Assembly: GCF_009729545.1 (NCBI RefSeq)
Contig: NZ_WFIY01000004.1
Location: forward strand, 2,122,601 to 2,186,600
Direction: 5' to 3'
Length of the DNA: 64,000 nucleotides
DNA from: Acidianus infernus
GTDB lineage: Archaea > Thermoproteota > Thermoprotei_A > Sulfolobales > Sulfolobaceae
In this document: in pieces, positions 58,117-64,000 of the stretch
Layout of the letters: each line of letters opens with the position of its first letter
How positions within the stretch are numbered: position 1 is the first letter of the stretch
Position numbers and translations under genes: made by a program
Notes under the pieces: model-generated
The model's input: only the letters and a program-made list of their open reading frames with translations
Told to the model about the DNA's origin: nothing
Databases searched by the model: none

Positions 58117-58728
58117 TTAAATATAAAATACTCTAGTATAGACTGAAGGTAGATGTTTAGGACTCCAGGCGCTATCCAAGACTACTGATAAGTTTTGAGC
58201 CAAATATTGTGTGAATAATTTCGGATCAACCCAATCTGGAACTTCTGGGTTATACATAGGGTCTTTGTCTAAATGATAATAGTAATAAAGTAAGGCTAAC
58301 ATATCGTGTATGTATTTTCTCAAATTTTTTGCATCAATCTGGTAATTTTGGTTTAAAGGATGTTCTAAAAAGAAACCTGGTAACGGATATCCTAATATAT
58401 ATCCATTGCTATCTATAATATTAGGATTATTATATAAGTACGAAAAAGAGATTTTATTACTATTCTTGTTAAAATCGATAGATGAAATCAAACATTTCTC
58501 TACGAGTTGTCCGGTTAAAATAAATGCAGCGTACTCACATAGTTTCTCGTCTTCTGTGTCATAGATTTTACCAGAAGTTCCTAAATCTAGATAAGTAGAA
58601 ACTCTCATATCTTCTAGCACGTGGTGAGTTAGTTCATGGAAGAAAATCCACGATAAATACACTGGAGTTATATCTACTGGGATGTTCTCTTGCTTCAGTA
58701 TATCGTTTAGAACGTTAATATCCTGCAT
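58117..58728 (-). CDS. Predicted zinc metallopeptidase-like protein (HExxH)
   Basis: A 203-residue protein with WIFFHELTHHVLEDMR (His31, Glu32, His35), a complete HExxH motif of zincin peptidases. A third ligand could be Glu65 in EDEKLCEYAAFILTG, about 30 residues later, the usual distance for gluzincins. No signal peptide, so it acts inside the cell. It lies 3 bases after the stop of an 87-codon unknown gene, forming an operon between the second CRISPR array and the I-D effector genes. The family is not identified. It may be a virus-derived, anti-defence or accessory defence protease. Confidence 0.6.
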   Translation of the reverse strand: MQDINVLNDILKQENIPVDITPVYLSWIFFHELTHHVLEDMRVSTYLDLGTSGKIYDTEDEKLCEYAAFILTGQLVEKCLISSIDFNKNSNKISFSYLYNNPNIIDSNGYILGYPLPGFFLEHPLNQNYQIDAKNLRKYIHDMLALLYYYYHLDKDPMYNPEVPDWVDPKLFTQYLAQNLSVVLDSAWSPKHLPSVYTRVFYI

Positions 58729-58731
58729 TAC

Positions 58732-58995
58732 CTAATTTTTTATAATATAAATCCCCCACGTATTTGGATTCCAAGAATACGGTATATAATAGGCAAGTAT
58801 TTTACGGTTAATTATTAATCCTGTCGTTTGGTCTGGAATTTCCACATATTCTACTATTTTCCCTCCACCTGCTATATCTACATCAGCTTTAAGTTTCCGT
58901 TTAGATCTATATATTTTATAACCTGCTGTAGATATTGGAAATTTTATCTTACTACCAGGCGAAAAATCAAGCTTTATGATGGGTTCCCACAACAT
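58732..58995 (-). CDS. Unknown 87-residue protein, operon with HExxH protein
   Basis: Starts MLWEPIIKLDFSPGSKIKFP and contains RSKRKLKADVDIAGGGKIVE, with a mostly beta-strand pattern and no membrane segment. It directly precedes the HExxH gene (3-base gap), so both are made together and may form a pair such as substrate or inhibitor plus protease. No known family. Confidence 0.5.
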   Translation of the reverse strand: MLWEPIIKLDFSPGSKIKFPISTAGYKIYRSKRKLKADVDIAGGGKIVEYVEIPDQTTGLIINRKILAYYIPYSWNPNTWGIYIIKN

Positions 58996-59276
58996 TATAG
59001 CTTTACCTATACATTAAGTAAAAACATGTTTAATATTTGTTTTTATTCTTGACTACTTCTAAATGTTATAAAGAATACCCATCATTATTTGTTTCGCTAT
59101 AAGAGATTTAAATCAAATGATCTCGAGCTAGATAATGAATAACCTTCATTTAACAGACCGCTTAGCGTACTAGTTTCACTTTAAAAAGTGCAATTATTGA
59201 TCTTCGAGTAAATAGTATGTATCATTTAATAAAATTAGCTCAAGGCGTGCGAGAACGCCGAGGCGCAAACTAAGGA
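58996..59276. other. Upstream region of the HExxH operon
   Basis: AT-rich DNA with the presumed promoter of the leftward operon. No gene seen. Confidence 0.35.
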
Positions 59277-59422
59277 GAGTGTGTCCAACTATTAGTATTT
59301 ACAAAATAAATGAGTGAAACTTTCATAACGTGGGATTGTTAAAAAATAATAATTTAAATTAAGAGATAACGTCGGATCTGATATTAATCTTGAATGCGTT
59401 TCTTAAATTGTTGGACATACTC
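59277..59422. mobile_element. MITE copy 3 with intact inverted ends
   Basis: Starts GAGTGTGTCCAACTATTAGT and ends AATTGTTGGACATACTC; interior AAATGAGTGAAACTTTCATA and GATAACGTCGGATCTGATAT match the copies at 22592 and 51341. No coding sequence inside. Confidence 0.8.
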
Positions 59423-59791
59423 AGTTACACCATATACCGGAAAGGTAAATTCAAAAGCTTAACCATTAGACGTTAGTTAAGAACGTATTAGCCAATTTCC
59501 TCCAAGAGTGAGGACTTACACTAAGGCCTCAATTCACGTAATGAATTTATGTTGAGTTTCTTTCTAATCTCTGAAGGAATAGTTATCCTAAACTATGGTA
59601 AAGCTCTGCTGTCCTAAGTCCTTTCGTAAATTTGAACTATATTTCGCATATCGTTACAGTGTGCAATAAGTTGTGGCATGTCAACTAAGAGTTACTTCTC
59701 CTGCGTATTTATATCGACGAAATGGGGCTAAGAAAATTTCGGCGTGTTCATAGTTCCCGACCTTGAAAGAAACTGGAAAACTCCATATAGC
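59423..59791. other. Gene-free stretch with AbrB remnant
   Basis: On the minus strand near 59555-59610 a frame reads FRITIPSEIRKKLNINS, the core of an AbrB domain, without a start or a full frame. The rest holds nothing recognisable. Confidence 0.4.
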
Positions 59792-60457
59792 CTAAAGCTG
59801 CTCGACAAATTCCGGTAAAGGCAAATAAATTTCCTCGTCTTCATCTTTAAACCTTATCCCTCTTCCTGCACTACCTCCAAAAACGACGTCTCCTTCCCTA
59901 TGCCTCAATAGAGTAAAACCTCCTTCAGATTTAACGTCCTTGTTATTATAAGCAACGTTTGGAGAAAAAGACGTCTTTAATTCCTCATAATCCTTAATCT
60001 CCTTTAGGTAAACTTTCATTATACCCCTCTTAACCCCTAGCCTAATATACTTAACGTCGAGTGGCGATGAAGAGATTACGTAAGTTGTAGCCTTAGAACC
60101 TACAGAAATTACGTTATTAGTCGTAAGTATAGGCACGGCCCACCTGGTCTGAGGTTTATATAAAATGTAGTCGGTTTCGCCCATCGACATCGTTAACCTC
60201 ATGTAGAAAGTCCTATCGAAAACAGCAGGATAAACGTAAATCCCCCCTTCTTCATACAGTGCTTGAATTCCCTTATACGAAGGTCTATTATAAGGGCCTA
60301 CATAGCTATCCTCGACCAACTTTCCTAAAAAGGCTATCGTCAAGGGGTAGTTATGAATTACCGGCATTACTTTCTGTACATAACCGGTGGAGTGAGGATA
60401 AGTTAAAGAATTGAACCAAAAGATGCTGTGTACAGTCAACTCCGCCTTATATATCAT
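59792..60457 (-). CDS. csc1: Type I-D Cas5 (Csc1)
   Basis: A 221-residue RAMP protein starting MIYKAELTVHSIFWFNSLTY, with a typical Cas5/Csc1 N-terminal strand-helix, YVYPAVFDRTFYMRLTMSMG in the middle and GDVVFGGSAGRGIRFKDEDE, a glycine-rich loop, near the C-terminus. Csc1 caps the 5' handle of the crRNA in the I-D complex. Its ATG overlaps the csc2 stop by 4 bases (ATGA). It is the last gene of the operon cas10d - small subunit - csc2 - csc1. Confidence 0.87.
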   Translation of the reverse strand: MIYKAELTVHSIFWFNSLTYPHSTGYVQKVMPVIHNYPLTIAFLGKLVEDSYVGPYNRPSYKGIQALYEEGGIYVYPAVFDRTFYMRLTMSMGETDYILYKPQTRWAVPILTTNNVISVGSKATTYVISSSPLDVKYIRLGVKRGIMKVYLKEIKDYEELKTSFSPNVAYNNKDVKSEGGFTLLRHREGDVVFGGSAGRGIRFKDEDEEIYLPLPEFVEQL

Positions 60458-61476
60458 TCCTCTCCTCCTGAAGACTTACCTTTTTTCTTTTCTTTCCCTC
60501 CAGTTTTATTTTCCACGATATTAATGAACTCCCTTATTTTCCCTGCGTAATCTAGGCTGTCCTCCCAGGCTTCCTTATAATTAACTTGATAAGAGTAATC
60601 TGTAAAGCCCTTGCCCTTTAGAATGTCACTCACTTCTCTAACGTAGTCCTCGGGATCCATCATTTCTCCCTTATGTTTGCCAACTATCTCCCTCATTATA
60701 TCGTAACTGCTTATAGTCTCCTTTTCCGAGAACTTAACGCTTAATATCCTAGTCTCCACACTACCGTACTTAGTCTCTCCACCTCCTAGCCTAGTTATAC
60801 TAGCCAGCGCGTCCAGTACTACTTCAAACTCGTTCTTTGTCAAGTCGTAGGCTGTAGACTTACCTATGAAAACTACTCCAGGGGCAATGTGGAGCTCTGA
60901 ATACAAACTTTGCCCGGTGTAACTTACTCCGTCTGCTACTTTGTTATGCGTTAGCTCCATTATAGCCTTCTTGTACTCAACTAAGGAAAAGGCTATATCG
61001 TGGGCTACCCTACTCTTTATTCCGTATGCAGTGTTTATATCGTTCATCATACTATCGTCCGTTATATTCCCTAGTATGGTGCAAGAAGGACAGTAACCGC
61101 ACATGCCTATGTCTGTCGAAGATTTCCTCTCTTGGGGCGGGGCAATGTAGCAATTCCACCCATCGCCGGTCCTCTTATACCCTAGGTTCTTGGCTGTGTC
61201 CAATATCTTCTTCTTAAATTCGTCATCAAATTTCGCATACTCATCCCTAAGCTTTTCCAACATTACCCTCCTTAGCTTAGCTTGAATCTTTTCCGGCAAG
61301 ATTACGGGCAGTTCGTAGTTCTCCTTGTTAATAACTACGCTTATGGTACTAATATCTCCTACCCCTTCAGTCCTAAAAAGAGGGATTCCCTTTGATATTA
61401 TAACGTATACTATTTCTGCCTTTACTCCTTTAGAAAATATTCTATCTTTTTCTCCCCTTACCCTAAACTGAGTCAT
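60454..61476 (-). CDS. csc2: Type I-D Cas7 (Csc2)
   Basis: A 340-residue backbone subunit. A zinc-finger-like insertion uses Cys109, Cys126, Cys129 and Cys132 (WNCYIAPP ... GMCGYCPSCTILG), characteristic of Csc2, and HDIAFSLVEYKKAIMELTHN follows. Several Csc2 copies coat the spacer part of the crRNA. The C-terminus is Lys/Gly-rich (GGKEKKKGKSSGGEE). The start overlaps the preceding small-subunit stop by 4 bases, and the stop overlaps csc1 by 4 bases, showing translational coupling. Length is normal for the family. Confidence 0.9.
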   Translation of the reverse strand: MTQFRVRGEKDRIFSKGVKAEIVYVIISKGIPLFRTEGVGDISTISVVINKENYELPVILPEKIQAKLRRVMLEKLRDEYAKFDDEFKKKILDTAKNLGYKRTGDGWNCYIAPPQERKSSTDIGMCGYCPSCTILGNITDDSMMNDINTAYGIKSRVAHDIAFSLVEYKKAIMELTHNKVADGVSYTGQSLYSELHIAPGVVFIGKSTAYDLTKNEFEVVLDALASITRLGGGETKYGSVETRILSVKFSEKETISSYDIMREIVGKHKGEMMDPEDYVREVSDILKGKGFTDYSYQVNYKEAWEDSLDYAGKIREFINIVENKTGGKEKKKGKSSGGEE

Positions 61477-61904
61477 GAATGGTCACCTTTCAAAATATTC
61501 CAGATTTTCTGGCCAAAAGTCTTTGAGTAAAAAACTGCATTATTATATATCCCCTCGAGGACCATGTTCATTAACTTCCTAGACTCCTGAGGGTTCATCT
61601 TTGAAGATACCTCAGCAAACTTCTTCAACAAGCCTTCAAGAGCTTCCCTATAGAGGTTTGCCAACTCCTTCTTTTGAAAAGGTGAATCTTGTGAAATCAT
61701 TATCTTTATAATCTCCTCAAGGTTGCCAGTAGGGTTCTTCCTAACTTCCTCCAAAGCTTCCCTTACTTCCTTAGTTACAGAGTGCATAGAAGGAGAACTC
61801 TTTGCCCTAAATGACAGTATTTTGCCCATTATTGTTACGTAGTCTCCTAGATCTAATTTTTCTTTATTATCCAGGTTTAATTCCTTCCTTAACTCCTCAG
61901 CCAT
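61473..61904 (-). CDS. cas11: Separate small subunit of type I-D (Cas11-like)
   Basis: A 143-residue, mostly helical protein starting at ATG 61904 (MAEELRKELNLDNKEKLDLG), whose start overlaps the end of cas10d (the AUGGCUGA overlap). A longer in-frame version begins 16 residues earlier inside cas10d but is less likely. It has helices VREALEEVRKNPTGNLEEII and LANLYREALEGLLKKFAEVS like a Cas11 small subunit. In cyanobacterial I-D, Cas11d is made from an internal start in cas10d; here it is a separate gene and Cas10d is correspondingly short, so the domain seems to have been split off. Confidence 0.65.
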   Translation of the reverse strand: MAEELRKELNLDNKEKLDLGDYVTIMGKILSFRAKSSPSMHSVTKEVREALEEVRKNPTGNLEEIIKIMISQDSPFQKKELANLYREALEGLLKKFAEVSSKMNPQESRKLMNMVLEGIYNNAVFYSKTFGQKIWNILKGDHS

Positions 61905-63522
61905 TATAATACACCTTCGGTTTGGATTTAAAACCTTTAATAGCCTCCGCAATCCTGGGGTTTACGGAGGAAAGGAGAGTAGTAGTCAAGGAAAAATCGA
62001 AGTCCATTAAATCAAACCTATCCTTCTCCTCCAATAATCTGGAGGAGAAAAGCAAGGAAAGGCTAAAGGGAGGCAACTTGTCCTCCATCGCTGGGTCGTA
62101 ATCGATTATAGGGAAAGGCTTCCCGAAGGTCAATATCCTCCTTTCAATAACTTGATCTGGGTGAGGGGTCACCTTTACCGGGTAAAAGGACGAAATGAGG
62201 AGGAGAGCAGACAAGGAAGGGATTAACTCAACAAAGCCTTTTATAGGTTGTTCCCTTAAAAGATAACTCCTTTTACCTTCTCTATATATGGAGCCGAAGT
62301 CCCTCAATATCATTGCAGAAGAGTAATCAAGGATAGTCTCCATCCTATCTCCAGCCATATTTGGGATAACATCGTGTACGAAATCCCTCCAACTATAAAG
62401 ATCGTTCTCTATCTCGTCCAAGCGGACATTGCCCACTGTCTTAAAATCAACGTTAATGCCCAATAGGATAGAAAAGTTTTCGGCGACTTCCTTAGGCGTA
62501 GGCCTAGTAAAATACCCAACTAGAAAATACTTAGTTTGCCCCCTACTCGCCGCAAAGGAGTGTTTAGAAAGGTACAAGGCGTCGTAAGCGCACCAAAAAC
62601 ATATCCCATATTTCTTATCAAACTTGTAGTGGAGGTTTGACAAAGGCTCAACTTTAGGGCTCCACTTCTCATTGCTAGCCTTAGAGTATAAAGCATAACC
62701 GTAAGCCTGAGGAACGTAAAGCTTAGGGGATTCAATTCCACATAAAAAACACCTTTCTCCGCCTTCCTTGTGCTCTATATCATCGACCTCCACGTTATAA
62801 AAGAAACCCTTAAAATTAGCCGAAGGCTTTCCGTTACCGAAAAAGTCATTTATTAGCTCTTTGTCTCTCTTCTCAATCTCTGCCCATTCCCCTCCATCCC
62901 TCGGAATTTTAAGTTCATCCCAGTTTACTCTTATGGGTAATTCGATGTCCTTATTCGTTATTACCACTACCCCATCCTTAGTTAAAACTATGAGGGAGTT
63001 ATCTGTCATTTCTTCCACTTTCTCCACAACCTTTTTCATTATTGCGCTTCTTGTACCTATTTGAGGTAATGAGACGGTAAAGAAATAAGCATTTAGTGAA
63101 GGGTCTACTTTCTTCACTAGATTAAATAGGTCTAGAAAGCTCATATTTGAAGACTGCATCATGTCTGCAAACCATACTATCTTACCGAATTTAGGATTCA
63201 AAGAAGGGTTTTCCGCCAAATTGTAATTTATTCCATCTAAAACCTCCTTATCGTCCACAAACATTTTAACTACTTCCCTTAAGTCCTCAACCTTCTTGCC
63301 GAACTTCTGGTAAAAATCGTGAAAAAGCCCTATGAAGAAAGCCTTCTCCGCGAAATCGTCGTCGTTACCTAGGACTAAGGAAAGCTTATATGCGGAGTAT
63401 GCTGCGGAAACCGAGTGAATAAATGCAGTTAGGACGTCGCTGTACTTCCAATTCTCTGAGCCTATAAAAGGGTGGTAAGCCTCAAGGGCGTTCATGAAAA
63501 GCTCGTCAATATTTTGAGACAT
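61897..63522 (-). CDS. cas10d: Type I-D large subunit Cas10d with HD nuclease domain
   Basis: A 541-residue protein. The N-terminus holds an HD domain (TAFIHSVSAAYSAYKL with His36; FIGLFHDFYQKFG with His68-Asp69; WFADMMQSS with Asp120), the nuclease that cuts DNA in I-D systems. A zinc finger follows (ERCFLCGIE, Cys258/Cys261, and GICFWCAYD, Cys308/Cys311). No GGDD polymerase motif is visible, so it should not make cyclic oligoadenylates. It is much shorter than typical Csc3 proteins (about 900-1000 residues), the C-terminal small-subunit part being encoded by the next gene. It is the first gene of the effector operon. Confidence 0.87.
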   Translation of the reverse strand: MSQNIDELFMNALEAYHPFIGSENWKYSDVLTAFIHSVSAAYSAYKLSLVLGNDDDFAEKAFFIGLFHDFYQKFGKKVEDLREVVKMFVDDKEVLDGINYNLAENPSLNPKFGKIVWFADMMQSSNMSFLDLFNLVKKVDPSLNAYFFTVSLPQIGTRSAIMKKVVEKVEEMTDNSLIVLTKDGVVVITNKDIELPIRVNWDELKIPRDGGEWAEIEKRDKELINDFFGNGKPSANFKGFFYNVEVDDIEHKEGGERCFLCGIESPKLYVPQAYGYALYSKASNEKWSPKVEPLSNLHYKFDKKYGICFWCAYDALYLSKHSFAASRGQTKYFLVGYFTRPTPKEVAENFSILLGINVDFKTVGNVRLDEIENDLYSWRDFVHDVIPNMAGDRMETILDYSSAMILRDFGSIYREGKRSYLLREQPIKGFVELIPSLSALLLISSFYPVKVTPHPDQVIERRILTFGKPFPIIDYDPAMEDKLPPFSLSLLFSSRLLEEKDRFDLMDFDFSLTTTLLSSVNPRIAEAIKGFKSKPKVYYNG

Positions 63523-63575
63523 AAAAATAGCTGGATAAAGGAAATTATATGTTTTATGGTTACAATTTCAGTAGC
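63523..63575 (-). promoter_or_regulatory. Probable promoter of the cas10d operon
   Basis: In the coding sense CATAAAACATATAATTTCC lies about 25-40 bases before the ATG of cas10d. ATATAA is a good TATA box and its distance predicts a start of transcription close to the ATG. Confidence 0.5.
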
Positions 63576-63724
63576 ACCTCTTTCCGTTAACATCTAGGCA
63601 AACATGACGAAATTCCACGCATTTTACTTTTCCACGTGACGGAACATAGAAAGAATGATGAAATAAGAGAAGCAGTAAGATGATTAACATAAAAATCTCA
63701 GCTTTAAAAGGTAAGTACGCACAC

Positions 63725-63798
63725 TCTGTTGAGAAAGTGTGACGTATGGCGAAAAACACAGACAATCGTTCGTCTCTTGAAGTTCTGTTGAGAAAGTG
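63725..63798. repeat. 15-bp duplication with 59-bp period upstream of cas10d
   Basis: TCTGTTGAGAAAGTG is present at 63725-63739 and 63784-63798 with 44 unique bases between. It lies upstream of cas10d in a region without genes (63576-64000). The period equals that of the CRISPR arrays. Confidence 0.55.
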
Positions 63799-64000
63799 CG
63801 TTCAAGTAATACGTTCATTTTCTTCGAAAAGACGAGAAAGTATATTATGTAGAACCATATTAGGAAAGACAAGTACGCTTCCTTATTAAAGAAAGTGACC
63901 TTACGAGGGAGCTATTTCTCTGCATGAAGGGCTAAGCACGAGATGAGAAAGGAGGCCAGAATTCACAGTTAACAAACTTACTGAGAGAGTAACCATTAGC

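Noticed and set aside
37092..63522. Adaptation genes cas1, cas2 and cas4
   Set aside because: No ORF in the window has the motifs of these families; they must lie outside the window if present.
63568..63872. Two short leftward ORFs upstream of cas10d
   Set aside because: They contain no known domain, run through the 59-bp-period duplication and lack plausible starts; no coding support.

Overview
The window looks like a chromosomal piece of a thermoacidophilic crenarchaeon of the order Sulfolobales. The grounds are thermopsin-type secreted proteases with long C-terminal repeats, a CutA/B/C-type aldehyde oxidoreductase, many VapBC/AbrB toxin-antitoxin pairs, a PaREP1 protein, IS200/IS605 (TnpB) remnants, short leaders with TATA boxes close to start codons, a TrpB2-type tryptophan synthase and a type I-D CRISPR-Cas system. 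Species is not assignable from sequence alone. A remarkable number of genes carry single-base frameshifts (thermopsin, trpB2, a TOPRIM protein, FkbM, MFS, VapC and others), so either the region is decaying fast or the assembly has indel errors.

Layout. 1-2.8 kb: glycosyltransferases and a broken FkbM methyltransferase. 3.0-6.2 kb: a frameshifted thermopsin. 7.1-9.6 kb: a VapBC pair, an IS605 deletion derivative and a decayed toxin operon. 9.85-13.4 kb: three-subunit molybdenum hydroxylase. 14.0-22.3 kb: a probable defence island: ATPase plus TOPRIM pair, a CARF ring-nuclease-like protein followed by an aspartyl-protease-like gene, a DUF4143-type ATPase, toxin-antitoxin fragments, a PaREP1 protein, a degenerate JAB/JAMM-like protein and a CARF-PIN fusion. 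23.2-31.4 kb: metabolic genes (mannonate dehydratase, threonine/serine dehydratase, TrpB2), a three-gene toxin-antitoxin operon, a truncated tnpB and an ABC exporter. 32-33 kb: an unknown protein.

33.9-63.5 kb is a CRISPR-Cas locus. Three long arrays (about 55, 72 and 73 copies of one 24-bp repeat) share an almost identical leader region. Arrays 1 and 3 are read leftwards and array 2 rightwards, with cas6 and decayed genes between arrays 1 and 2. The interference genes are of type I-D: cas10d (HD domain), a separate small subunit, csc2/cas7 and csc1/cas5 in one overlapping operon, and a cas3' helicase lying apart between arrays 2 and 3. A short second array of another repeat family holds a complete small membrane-protein gene between two repeats. 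No cas1, cas2 or cas4 is seen in the window.

The most unusual signal is a set of short direct duplications (15-25 bp) outside the arrays, each separated by a unique 33-36 bp stretch, giving a 57-59 bp period like that of the CRISPR arrays. One lies inside an ORF, and removing exactly one unit restores the reading frame. Another has an unoccupied site in the duplicated leader of array 3. These look like spacers integrated outside CRISPR arrays.
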